A stretch of DNA of 64,000 bases from Dermatemys mawii (lineage: Eukaryota; Chordata; Testudines; Dermatemydidae), in contig ML677366.1 of the NCBI GenBank assembly GCA_007922305.1, forward strand, positions 16,902,338-16,966,337. The letters are read 5' to 3'. The position numbers and the translations under genes are program-made. Numbering within the stretch: the stretch's first letter is position 1; the number at the start of each line of letters is the position of its first letter. Below are positions 11,465 to 22,893 of this stretch, piece after piece. The notes below the pieces were generated by a model that did not search any database, was not told the origin of the DNA, and worked only from the letters and a program-made list of their open reading frames with translations.

Positions 11465-12149
11465 TGAGAAATCAGCTATCGAGTAATAATTTTGTGAAAA
11501 GTGTTTGCCACTTTTTTTTTGTTATTTTTGTAGCCATTAATAATAACTAGATTTCCTTTGTTAAAAGATCATCTTTGTATTGGAATTATAATAGTATTTT
11601 TCAGAGCAGTCTTTCTTTTGTCCTAATACATTGCCTCGGACACCTCAAGGTAAAGTACAAATCATCATCTGTCTGAAATCACTTCAGAAACATTAATGAA
11701 TTAAACTTCACTATGTTTCTGAAATACTGTAGGTCAGTTTAGTATCCCCGTTTTACAGATGGGGAACTATATTACAGAGAAAATAAGTGAGTTGCCTTAC
11801 TGGCAGATGTGCTCTGCAAACAGAACCCAAGGGCCTGGCTAAACATATCATACTCAGACCACTACACCATACTGTCAGACTTGCACATTTCCCGCCTGTG
11901 GAGTCCTCCACACTTTTCTTAAAACCCCAGTGAATCCCATTTTACTCCATCACATTCAAAGGCCTTCCATTGTGTTGACACTCCTGATGAAAGAGGACCA
12001 ATTGCTTGTCTTTCTAGACCTCATCAGTGCTGCTGTAGACATCAGCCAGAAGGGGTCACTACAAAGCAACATAAAATACCCCATTTTGTGGGATGGGGTT
12101 TGCAATGCTTGCAAGCAGAATGAGGAAACAGGTCTAATCTGAATTGGAT

Positions 12150-14165
12150 TTTTTAAACTAAGGGCTGAGGGAATGCTGACAGGTACGGAAAAACATACAG
12201 TTCAGATGGAGACATCCCTTTGGGTTAAATTTATTAAAGAGGGAACTTTATATCCTAGTACTGAGGATAGGAAAGAAGTTGGGAAAATACAGCTAGGAGC
12301 TAGCAAGGAACAGTCAAACACTAAAGAGTCCAGTTGAAACAAAACATGAAGGTATGCAGTTAAATATTGACAAAATGTACAAGTGCTTGTATACAAGTCT
12401 AAATAGTAAGGTGGGTGAACTGGACTGCCTGGCATTAAATGAGGATATTAATATAAGCATCACAGAAACTTAGTGGAATGAGGATACTCAATAGGACACA
12501 AATACCAGGGTAAAAAATATATAGGAATGACAGAGTAGGTTGTGCTGATGGGGGAGTGGCATTATATGCTAAAAAAACCCATAGTGTCAGTAAGATGAAA
12601 ATCTTAAAATGTATCAAACACTGTACCATAGATCTCTATGGATAGAAATTCCATGCTTCAATAATCAGAATATAGCAATAGGAATATATTACTGACCACC
12701 TGACAGGATGGTGTGAGTGATTGTTAAATGCTAATGGAGGTTAGAGAAACTACAAAATCCAGCAATAATGGGTGATTTCAACTATCCTGATATTGACTGG
12801 GTAAATGTCACCGCAGGACGTGATGCAGAGATATAAATGACCCTTGGAGCAGCTAGTTCTGGAACCCACAAGGGGAGAGGCAATTCTTGATTTAGTTCCA
12901 AGTGCAAAACAGGATTTGGTCCAAGAGGTAAGTATAGCTGAACTGCTCACAAATATGACCATGAAGTAATTAAATTTAGCATCCTTTGGGGAGGAGGGTG
13001 AATACCAAAACAACTCACCACACTAATATTTAACTTTAAAAGGGGGAATTACACCAGAACACGGACACTAGTTAGACAGAAATTAAAAAGAACAGTCACA
13101 AGGGTAAAATGTCTGTAGGTAGCACGGAGACTACTTCAAAACACCTTAACAGAGGCACAGACTAAATGTATACCCCAAATCAAAAATGATGGTAGGTGGA
13201 CCAAAAGAATGCCACCATCATTACTCTGCAAGAAACCGAAAATCATGGACTGAACAGAGGCAGTGGATTTATAGTATCCTCTTAGCGTATGCGCAATGTG
13301 CCTCACATGATTTCTGGCTTATTACAGCAATCTGTAATCCACTAACCCCCTCTTTTTATGCTATGACTGCAGAGGTGTTAACAGGCCACTGTACATTGAA
13401 CAGTCCTTTACAATATGTGCTAATTAATTATGATAAACGATCTGTTCCACCTTTCATTTTGCTATGTTTCTAGGAGTTCCTTTCCCAGATATGAAGAGCC
13501 ATGTGGAGCTCAAAAGCTTGTCTCTCTCACCAACAGAAGTTGGTCCAATAACAGTTATTACCTTGCCCACCTTGTCTCTCTAAATCCTGGAATTTAAAGG
13601 GCTACAACTACTCTTCACACAGCCATTGCTAAACATCAGAGTAATGGGAGACCATTAGAAGCAGAAAGGGTTCCAGAGGAGATCCTGGCAACTACAGGCT
13701 GGTGAACCTTCAATACTGGGCAGATTGGCAGAAACTATAGTAAAGAAAAAATTTATCAGAAGCTGGGAGTGGAACACTAGGATGGATCATTCCATAATTG
13801 ACCTGTTCTCAACACTCCCCCTGAAGCTCCGGTACAGGCCACTGTTGGAGACAGGATATGGGGAAAATGGACCATGGTCTGACATAAGAATGGTCATATT
13901 GGGTCGGTCCATCTAGCCCAGTATCCTGTCTTCTGACAGTGGCTAATTTCAGGTGCTTCAGAGGGAATGATCAGAACATGCAATCATTGAGTGATCCATT
14001 CCCTGTCATCCACTCCCAGCTTCTGGCAATCAGAGGCTGACCTAGTAATTGCAGTGTTTATGCTCTTATGTAAATACTGGTTTGAGTGTTTGATAAGTGT
14101 GTCATCAAAATCTTTTTGTGCCTCTTAATAAAATGTTTTTCTCATGAACACCTAACATTGATTTA
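12150..14165 (+). mobile_element. Decayed CR1 LINE (ORF2 fragments and 3' end)
   Basis: The plus strand encodes scraps of a CR1 ORF2 endonuclease region: GVALYAKK near 12555, MGDFNYPDIDWVNV near 12767-12810, then a region reading GRGNS and FNFKRGNYTR, broken by stops and frameshifts. A further patch near 13680 reads DPGNYRLVNL, like the reverse-transcriptase region. From about 13880 the sequence matches the typical turtle CR1 3' end (GGTCCATCTAGCCCAGTATC). The gaps between patches mean this may be more than one insertion. It is not functional. Confidence 0.65.
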
Positions 14166-14630
14166 CATTTATTCATTAGCTGTGGATTATAGAAAATTTC
14201 TATTCCGTCCCAACACAGACAGACAACACTACCACTACCACCATTGTTTCTGATTCAGACAGCACTGGCATCCATGGGATAGCAAAACAGAATTCCTTCT
14301 TAGTATTATTAAAAATAATTTATAGTGCAGTTTCTCTGGGACTACACCTAGGATGATGCTATTGACACACTAATCTTGGTCAAAGATAAAGACATAACAT
14401 AAGCTTGACTGTCAGGTCACTATCATTTTTTCAAAATAGAGCAGCTATTATTCAGAATACACATTGTTCTAGCTGAGAGCAAAATGTTTGTCTGTAAAAC
14501 ATCTAGTAGACATGGGTCTCACAGCTGTGCTAACACATCCATATTGCTGACTCAAGTCTGTGGCTTGAGCTGTGTCCACACTGAAAAATGACAAGGTTCA
14601 GACTTCAGTCACAACTGGACTTGGGCTCTA

Positions 14631-14749
14631 GTGTGACCAGACAGCAAGTGTGAAAAATCAGGACAGGGGGTGTGAGGTAATAGGAGCTTTATAAGAAAAA
14701 GACCCCAAAATTGGGACTGTCCCTATCAAATCGGGACATCTGGTCACCC
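14631..14749. mobile_element. 119-bp MITE with TA target duplication
   Basis: The ends GTGTGACCAGA and TCTGGTCACCC are inverted repeats flanked on both sides by TA, as in Tc1/mariner-like insertions. The interior contains AAAAAGACCCCAAAATTGGG and GGGACTGTCCC. Related copies are at 59852-59966 (complete) and 55428-55500 (left end only). Confidence 0.65.
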
Positions 14750-14879
14750 TATGGGGCTCTGACCCCCTCCTCTAGCAGGGTTCTGAGGGCTTCCTAAGCC
14801 AAGTTGGACTGATCTGTGTGCAGACAGAAGGGGACTTTGTGCTCAAACCTAAGTCATTACACTGTGCAGTGTAAATCCC

Positions 14880-15620
14880 CCCCGCCAGAGTCTGGAATCC
14901 TGAGTCGGAGTGCCCAGTGCTGACCTCGCTCCTTCCTACAGCCCGCTACAAGGCTCGGATCACTGGGCTAGCGCCTGACTCACTCCGCCACACACCTTCC
15001 CACGGCCTGGCGCAGAGCCCAGGCCTCCTGACTCCTGCTCTCTCCAGATCCACGCACGCTCCTGTCTACACGGACTAGGTTCGCATCCCAGAGTCCCGAC
15101 GCCGGTCCCTGGCTGGTTCACCTGCCTCCAGCTTGGCCCGGAGTGTTTCTCCGCCCCAGGGGGACGTGCCTTGGCACGGCTGCGGGAGAGCGCCCGCCCT
15201 CGCAGGGGGAGCTTGGGGACGGGGTGGGAGGAGCCCACTCGAGTTCCGCCTCAGCAGTTATGGCCGCGTAGAGTCTCCTCAGCGGTACTGTTCGGACATG
15301 GGCCTGCCCCGGGCCGGCAGCCTGAGGCAGCGAGTCCCCTCGGCGGTGAGTACGGGCCTGGCCGCCGGGCTCGAGGGCAGAAAGGGAGCGAGAGGCCCGG
15401 ATGGGAGATGGCCTCTTCCTCCGGCCGTAGAGCTGTTCGGGCTTGGCTGTGCGGGCTGGCAGGGCTCCCTTGTCAGCAGCCGGGCGGCAGGTCCTGGCTG
15501 GGGGCGCGGGGTAGCTCATCGCGTACCCGGACTCCTGAGGCGATCCGAAGTCGGGGGCTGCCCAGGCCGCGCTGGTGAGGGAGAGGGGCTCAGCGTGGGC
15601 GGATGTGGGTAGTGGGAATG
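14880..15620 (+). promoter_or_regulatory. USP8: USP8 CpG-island promoter
   Basis: A dense CpG cluster of about 0.7 kb surrounds the predicted first exon of USP8. It contains a TTATGGCCGCG stretch that resembles a YY1-type element. No TATA box is evident at a plausible distance, as expected for a housekeeping CpG-island gene. The promoter core and exon 1 are duplicated in decayed form at 16909-17059. Confidence 0.7.
15230..15345 (+). other. USP8: USP8 exon 1, non-coding
   Basis: The exon ends at CGGCG|GTGAGT, a good donor, at 15345. The start is approximate because no transcript is available. It lies inside the CpG island, 9.5 kb before the exon with the start codon. A non-coding first exon followed by a long first intron matches the known USP8 gene structure. 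Confidence 0.6.
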
Positions 15621-16908
15621 GTCGGGGGACAGGAGGAGAGAGCGACTGGAGGCCCTGCAGGACAGAAGGGGTGTGGGGGGGTATTGATTAGAGCAGGAAA
15701 CTGGTATCCATGGTGTGGGGGGGGGTCCTGTTCCTGACTGTCATAACTTGCGTGTGTGACCTTGTTACTTATCCTCTTGAGCCTCAGTTTACCAGTAGGT
15801 AAATGGAAATGGCGCTAGGCACCTGATCAGGGCTGAATATCTGTAAAGCACTGCAAGAGCTTCAGGTGAAGTGTACTGTGGAAACACACGTTATCGTTTT
15901 ATTTTGATAGCTTTACAAGCATTATGAATGTTTCATGCTGAGTGAAGTATGCAGATTAATAGTTTTAGGAGCTGCCACGCTGTGGTGTCTATTCTGATGG
16001 GTTTAGGGTGCCAGCGGCTATATCAAAAGGAAACTGGTTAAAAACCAAAAGTTAAAGTGGCCTTCTATTACTGCTTCAGTGATTAAAAACCAAAACAACT
16101 TTACAAAAAATCCAGCTTTCTGCCACTTATTGTATTTATTTTTGGCACCTCACACAATTTGGATAAATATACAAGTTCACCAGTTTCACCTTCTGGTTCC
16201 CTTATTTCTACAGTAGTTTGGATTGAATTACTTTTCATTGAACTTTTTTTTTCTTATTATAGGGTCACTAACTTTTTCAGTAGTTTGGTTTTGTAAACCA
16301 TTGTTGGGTACATAAATCTAATTTTCTGCCCTAAACTACCTGACAACATGTATTCATTTAGCCATCAAGTAAAGGGCTTCCTCAAAAGTGTTAGAGGGTG
16401 TTTGAATAGTTCATAGACATGAACCCTGATCCTGCAATCTTTTCATGCGGACCAGTAGGACTCTGCACTGAAGGACCATATACCCATGTGGAGTTTCACT
16501 GGAATCTGTGTATCGCAGATTGCATGACTGTCCCTAAAACTATAAAACATTAATCTTGAAAATTTTAGGATTAGATTTGTGAATCTACTCCTAACAAGAC
16601 CAAACATTTGCATTCAAAATGTAGGCCGTAAACTTAACTTATAAAATTGTGAGAAACCCCACTTACTGAATTCTTAGATATTAAATATGTCTACAAAGAT
16701 TAATACTTCACTACCTACCAGAACATGGTATGCAATATGTGGCATGTCAATCTAGGTCAAAACTACAGCACAGAGGGAGTCATGTTGCAAGTAGCATATT
16801 TCATTATTTCCACTGGTCATTATAATCACTGCTTACTCATATCCTCTGTAAATACGATTGCGTTAATTAGCTATGTAAAAGATCTTTTACACATAGGTTA
16901 CTAGTGTA

Positions 16909-17059
16909 GAGCTTGGGGTTGAGGTGGAGGAATCCCCTCAAGTTCCGCTTCAGCAACTATGGCCAAGTAGAGTCCCCTCAGCGGTACTGCTCAGACACGA
17001 GCATGCCCTGGGCCGGCAGCCTGAGGTAGTGAGTCCCCTCGGCAGTGAGTACAGACCCT
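16909..17059 (+). other. Diverged duplicate of the USP8 exon 1 and promoter core
   Basis: This aligns over about 150 bases with 15209-15360 at about 84% identity by eye, with a near-constant offset of 1699-1700 bases. It includes sequence upstream of exon 1, the exon, the donor GTGAGT (17045) and the first bases of the intron, so it is a DNA-level duplication and not a retrocopy. Most CpG sites of the original have become TpG or CpA in this copy. The donor keeps GTGAGT but has A instead of G just before it. It may be a dead copy or an alternative first exon. Confidence 0.75.
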
Positions 17060-17909
17060 ATCCCCCTAACTCTGTCAGTGCAGAATTGCCCAGTTATGAT
17101 TTAAATATTTACATTAGTAATACCCAAGCAAAATTTTCCTGCGCTTTTGAGGCAAAGAGCCTGACCTTGGGATGTACTAAGTACCTGTATCTCCCATTAA
17201 CATCCATTCCTTGGGTCTCAGTACCTGTTGGGATCAAGATCTTCTGGATTAATAAACCTCAAGTGTGGAATTGGAGTCCGGTGTAATGCTTCACTCCAAA
17301 GTAAATAAAATGACTTGTTAAGAGCCATTTTTACTGAAAGTTTTAAAAATTCACAGTCAACCTAAAGTAGACCTCTAAAAAATAACTAAAAGTGGATTCA
17401 AATATTGCACTGGCTCCTGAATTGTTTTGTTCTTTGTGGTTTTTCAGTCTCATGTTCCTTTTTAAAAAAAAGATAAAAAAAGGTGTCTACTTTGTGAATG
17501 TGTGAAAAACTGAGACAAATGATTCTAAGATCCTTTGTGCTTTGGGTTGTGGAGGGGAGCAAGAGAGTAAAGAGGCAGAAGAGGAAAGAGGCATGCACTC
17601 ACCTTCATAAGAGCATAGCAGCTCCATGCACTCATGTCTCTGCTGTGTTGGGGTATAACAGCCACTCTGCCCAGCATGCTCTCTTTCCGACCTGGTGGAG
17701 ATTTCACTTAGCATTTAACATCTATCTAAAAATTTAACATCTGTTTGAAAAATCAAGTAAAAATGATTTTATTAGCAAATTGCTTTTGAACTGCACTGCC
17801 TGACACTAGGGGAATTGGCACTAGTATAGCAGGAATGGCTAAGACAGCATAGCGTGTTGGGGTGTTGTGCTACAATAGGGGAATCTTGTTGGAGCTAGTC
17901 AGTCTAGCA

Positions 17910-18593
17910 CAGGGGCGGGCAAACTTTTGGCCGAGGGCCACATCTGGGTATGGAAATTGTATGATGGGCCATGAATGCTCATGAAATTGGGGGTTGGGGC
18001 TGAGGGCCCCAGGGGTGAGGCCAGAAATGAGGCATTCAGGATGCAGGAGAGGACTCTGGGCTGGGGCAGGGGATTGAGTGCGGGGTGGGGGTGAGGGCTC
18101 AGACTGGGGGTACAGATTCTGGGGTGGGGCTGGGGATGAGGGGTTAGGGGTACAGGAGGGTGCTCTGGGCTGGGGATGAGGGGTTGGGGGTGCAGGAGGG
18201 TGCTCCGGTCTGGGAACAAGGGGTTTGCAGGCCATGAGGGGGATCAGGGCAGCAGATTGGGGCATGGTGCAGGCTCCAGGCAGCGCTTATCTCAAGCAGC
18301 TCCCGGCAGCAGTGGCATGTCCCCGCTCTGGCTCCTATGCTGGGATGCAGCCAGGCAGCTTGGCGCACTGCCCCATCCACAGGTGCTGCCCCGCAGCTCC
18401 TATTGGCCATGGGAGCTGTGGAGCCCCTTGACTGACCCTATGCATAGGAGCCAGAGGAGGGACATGCTGCTGCTTCTGAGAGCCATGCAGAGCCACAGCA
18501 TGCATGGAGCGGGGCAAGCCCCGGACCCTGCTCCCCGGCAGGAGCCCAAAGGCCAGATTAAAACAACTGAAGGCCAGATGTGGCCCACCCCTG
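17910..18593. mobile_element. Non-autonomous hAT-type element with perfect 8-bp TSD
   Basis: The left end CAGGGGCGGGCAAACTTTT and right end GGCCCACCCCTG form imperfect terminal inverted repeats. The flanks are the identical 8-mer GTCTAGCA (17902-17909 and 18594-18601). The 684-base interior is GC-rich with repeated GGGGTTGGGGGTGCAGGAGG words and no transposase. It lies in USP8 intron 1. It is related to the copy at 32622-33332. Confidence 0.8.
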
Positions 18594-18860
18594 GTCTAGC
18601 AGATGTTCGGACATCTGCCAAATGGAGGCCAAGGTCCTCCTTCAATGTTGAGCATCACTCCCTCTCTCATTGAAAGGAACTTTTGGGGAACATCAGTGAG
18701 GTCACTCTTGTAGAGTTTCTAGAGGGTGTCTCAGCCATGCTTGGCGTTTACCGTTAAAGCCAAGGATAGGATCTGGCTTTTTAGTTTTAGTGGCAATTTT
18801 CTTAGTGAATGCTTAAACTCTGAAGATTAGATATGCCACACGTGTTGTATTCTGCAGCAG

Positions 18861-18990
18861 ACGGTCTGTAGACAGGGACCCATGTATCCTGTAATTCACA
18901 GTCTGTAGACAGGGACCCATGTATCCTGTAATTCNNNNNNNNNNCCTGTAATTCACAGTCTGTAGACAGGGACCCATGTATCCTGTAATT
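18861..18990. repeat. 37-bp tandem repeat interrupted by a 10-N assembly gap
   Basis: Three visible copies of a unit containing TGTAGACAGGGACCCATGTA and TCCTGTAATTC follow each other. Ten N characters fill 18935-18944. The true copy number is unknown, because the gap may hide collapsed units. Confidence 0.9.
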
Positions 18991-19220
18991 CCACAAAGGA
19001 ATTTTGTAAGAGGAATGGCTAGGTCAGGGTTTGGTAATGGGTTATTCACTTCTGGGCGAAAGAGTGGGAAAGACACTGAGGGGAAATATTTTAGAAGTAT
19101 GAGACTAAAGGAGAGAGAATTTTTAGGAGAGGAGGTAGCACATCCTTGGCGTTCAGGAGTGGAAACATGACAAGCTGAGTGCTCTTGTAACTGATCATAA
19201 ATCAGTTTTTCCCTCTGGGG

Positions 19221-19640
19221 TAGGGGTGGGCAAACTGTGGCCTATGGGCCAGATTTGGCCCGCGGGACCATTCCGTCTGGCCCCCCAGCCAGTGAGGCTG
19301 CCCTCAGCCCCTCCCCCGGAGCCAAAGCTGCGCGCCCCCCCCCCCCCCTCCTGGAGCCATGCCGCGCGGGCAGCATTGCGGGGCTGGGGCCGCGTGCTTC
19401 CCCTTCCCCCAGAACAGTGCAAGCAGCACTCTGGGGCTGCGTGCTCACCCCCTGTTCTGGAGCTTTGCGGGCACCGCTGTGGGACTGGGGCTGCACGCTC
19501 ACCCAGAGCTGCGCCGCACAGACAGCGCTCTGGGGGTCGGGACTGCGTGTTCCCCGCCTACCCCAGAGCTGCGCTGCACGGGCAGCGCACTTCGGGGCTG
19601 GAGCTGCATGGTCCCCCCGTCCTCCAGAGCCTCCTCCTCC
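19221..19640. mobile_element. hAT-type element fragment, GC-rich
   Basis: It starts with the hAT-like end TAGGGGTGGGCAAACTGTGG, followed by GGCCCGCGGGACC and a C-rich array with repeated GAGCTGCGC and GGGGCTG words. No right end of this element was found; the sequence passes directly into the transposase relic at 19650. Confidence 0.5.
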
Positions 19641-19649
19641 AGTGTCCTC

Positions 19650-20176
19650 TTGAATGGTGGCTGAAGCATGAAGGGGCTGACAATTGTTTAGCATATCTGG
19701 CATGTAAATATAGCGCAATGCCAGCTACAGAAGTGCCATGCAAATGCCTGTTCTCACTTTCTGGTGACATTGTAAATAAGAAAATGGCAGCATTATTTCC
19801 TGTACAGGTAAACAAATTTGTTTCTCTTAGTGATTGGCTGCACAAGTAGAACTGAGTAGACTTGCAGGCTGTGAAGTTTAACATTGGTTACATAACTGCA
19901 CTCAAAAACAAAACAAAAACAAAATCTACATTTGTAAATGCACTTTAACGACAGATTGCACTACAGTACTTGTATGAGGTGAATTGAAAAATACTATTTT
20001 TGTAATAATATACACTTATTTCAATTATCACAGAATACAATATATATGAAAATGTAGGAAAATATTTAATAAATGTCAATTGGTATTCTGTTTAACTGTG
20101 ATTAAAACTACAATTAATTGCAATTAATTTTTTTTGAGTTAATCGTGTGAGTTAACTGCGATAAATCGACAGCCCT
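19650..20176 (+). mobile_element. 3' end of a hAT transposon with C-terminal transposase relic
   Basis: Codons 19651-19849 encode a stretch that matches the hAT C-terminal dimerisation region: CLAYLACKYSAMPATEVP, then a FSLSGDIVNKKMAALFP block, ending in a stop. About 330 bases later the sequence reaches an end-like motif, ATCGACAGCCCTA, preceded by alternating TTAATTG and GTTAACTGCG words. The rest of the transposase is absent, so this is a truncated fossil. Confidence 0.65.
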
Positions 20177-20204
20177 AGTTAAATTCTATATTTTAAACAG
20201 CACC

Positions 20205-20235
20205 TGATTTTTTTATTATTATTATTATTATTTTT
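20205..20235. repeat. ATT microsatellite
   Basis: Uninterrupted ATT units are flanked by T-runs. It lies in USP8 intron 1. Confidence 0.85.
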
Positions 20236-22502
20236 AAGTCAACAGAAGCTAGGAAATCCAGAGCTCAGGTTGCTACTCTGTCCCTAATATACTTTATATC
20301 TGAGTATTGCAGGAAGACAACATCACATACTTTTCAGAGTCTACTGCAATAACTAAATGCAATAGTGAGAGTTAAGGAGAGAAAGAATACTAACTTTGAA
20401 TCTCTCTGGTATTGTCTGTATAAAGACAAAGCCTAAACAGAACGTTGTTAGAGTACAAAACATTTGTTTCTTGTGAAATAGGCTTATGACCTGTCAAGCA
20501 TTGAGTTTTCTTTGTGCTTTGACTTTATCTGAAATTGACATTTCTGTATTTGTTTAATTATAGCTTCAGTTTGCATAAAATTGTATTGTGCCCAAATGTA
20601 TGTGTGAACTCACATTGTCAATTGATGTTAATACCAATCTAGCAATATTATCTCTCCTGCAAAAACTGTGGGAAGAGCACAGACATTTTTGTTTTTAACA
20701 GTCTTATAAGTTGTTGCTGTTACATGTGGCTTTTTTGTTTAAATAGGTCTTATTTCCAGCCCATCTCTGCCCAAGGAGGCTATTGCTCCATTTGGAAATG
20801 TTCATTATGCCTCCATTCTGGAGTTGGTTTCCAGGAGCAACAAAGTGAACCTTGGAACTGATTTAGTTCAGATAAAACTATAGCTCAGCATTATTCAGCC
20901 AACAAAACAAAGTCAAATTATGTCACCATAGCTTTTCCGTGTCATCTTTAGCTCTTCGTCTTCATCTGTTTTGAAGATGGGTGAAGAGAGTCAGTGACCA
21001 AGTCTCTCACCACTTCCAGTGACTTTGATTCACCTCATTCAAACTCCTGTTGCATTAGCAATGTAGATTGATGTTCATTTAGAATTCTGATTCTTAAGGA
21101 AAACACAACTTAATGGAGAAATTCAAGGAACATTTTATAAAATAGTCAGGCGTTTTCAAGCTTTCATAGTGGACCACCCTCTTTCCCATTCAGCTACATG
21201 GAGCACTTCCCTGCCCACTGGCAATCAAATAATATTTTTATGTTAAGAAAAGCAATTTTAGAAAACTAAGATATTTTAGATTTTAATATGCTTTAAAAAG
21301 TGGGGAGGGGGAGCAGAATCAGCACTCTGACTGGCCAGCTCTCTGGAAATCACCACTGAGTACTACTTTGACCACCAGTAATCCACAGACTATAGTTTAA
21401 GAACCATTGGTCCCTAAAATTATGAAGGTGCCAGTCACAGATACATACTTAGGGTTGAGTACTGCACTTATTGCAAGGTTAAGTTAGAAATTACAGAAGA
21501 AGGCTTAGATGAATTTATGAATCCACAGTGAAACCAAAGGTTTATCATGATTGTGTCTGATACTTAAAAGTGTAATAGGTTTATCTGATTTCTTTAGAAA
21601 AAAAAAATTACAATACTTCTACATCCTTTTCTTATTCATTTTATGTTTAGTGCCAGTGTTCCACATGCTACATCTTAAACCAGTGCCCCATGGACAGATA
21701 GAGTCAAAGCCGTTAAGTGTTTAGCAACTAATTTACTCTCTGAAAAATCTTGAAAAAAGATAAGGAGAATGAAGAAACATTTCTGATAGGAAAAGAAAAC
21801 TAAATCTAGCACTTTATGTACATGGCATGATCTTGAGGCTCATAAACATAACAGAATAGTAAAATCTGGCAAGATATTCAGCTCACTACTGAGAAATTGT
21901 ACAAATGAATAAGTGGCTAGATTGCTATTCACCTCATTTTTTCATAAAAAAATCTTTAGTGTCATTTTGAACCAGATACAAATCTATATTTATGTAGTTT
22001 AGATCCCAAATAGAAATTCTAATGTCAATTATTGGGAGATTTTATTAGCCTCTTTTCCATTTTACAAAATAGTCTATTTTTTACATATTGTTGTTTTCTA
22101 GATTAGGGTTATTTTCATCCTAATGTCAGAAGTTATAATACTTGTAAGACAGTTTATAATACTCAATTACTTGGTACCACTAAGAGTTTCAGAGAGCATA
22201 AAAGTTATGTAACACATTGAAGCTTGAAGATATATTTAGAAAGGACTTAAAGCTTCAGGGAAATAGTCTTTATTCACAGCCCTTAGAAAAAGGCAGAAGC
22301 CAGCTAAGGCTGTCCTCTGAATATGGATTGAACAAGTAATGTGAAAATCATTATAAAGTGAATGAAATCTTCTCATGTAACTGCAGCATTACCCAAAATG
22401 TGCTCAACCCTGTGCAGAAAAGGCTGTCACCTTGCAAGAAGTACTTATGTGTGTGGTATCCAAACCTATCATATCCTTTCAAAGCAGTATTTTAAAAGTA
22501 TT

Positions 22503-22586
22503 GACAGGTTTCAGAATAGTAGCCACAAAAGCTTATGCCCAAATAAATTTGTTAGTTTCTAAGGTACCACAAGGACTCCTGGTTGT
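22503..22586. repeat. Turtle-type interspersed repeat, decayed
   Basis: It begins GACAGGTTTCAGAATAGTAG and continues with AAAGCTTATGCCCAAATAAA and GTACCACAAGGACTCCTG. I recall this as a diverged, internally deleted copy of the highly abundant turtle repeat starting GACAGGTTTCAGAGTAGCAG. Confidence 0.6.
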
Positions 22587-22709
22587 TTTTGTTTGTTTAT
22601 TAATTATTGAATATCTTTGCATCTCTGTGTGTGCCTTTTAGGAGAAGGTTCTTAATTCTCTATTTCACTTAAACTAAACATTTGATGAATTCTTAAATTG
22701 TGATGTCTT

Positions 22710-22893
22710 CAAATCAAAACTGGATGCCTTTGTTGAAGTTATGCTTTAGCCAAACACAAATTATATGTAGTCAAACACAAATTGTTCAAAACAAGGGTAA
22801 TTGGGTGAAGTTTTACAGCCTCTACAGTATATACAGGAGTTTAGACTAGATGATTTAAGGATCCTTTCTGGCTTTAAAACCTATGATTTTTTT
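22710..22893 (+). mobile_element. CR1 LINE 3' end
   Basis: The words AAAACTGGATGCCTTTGTTG, GCTTTAGCCAAACACAAATT and TTTAGACTAGATGATTTAAG, followed by a closing TTTCTGGCTTTAAAACCTATGA, fit the conserved 3' part of sauropsid CR1 elements. The copy is truncated and degraded. Confidence 0.6.

Noticed and set aside
17870..18673. Several overlapping open frames of 100-165 codons on both strands
   Set aside because: They lie inside the GC-rich interior of the hAT element at 17910-18593 and reflect composition only.
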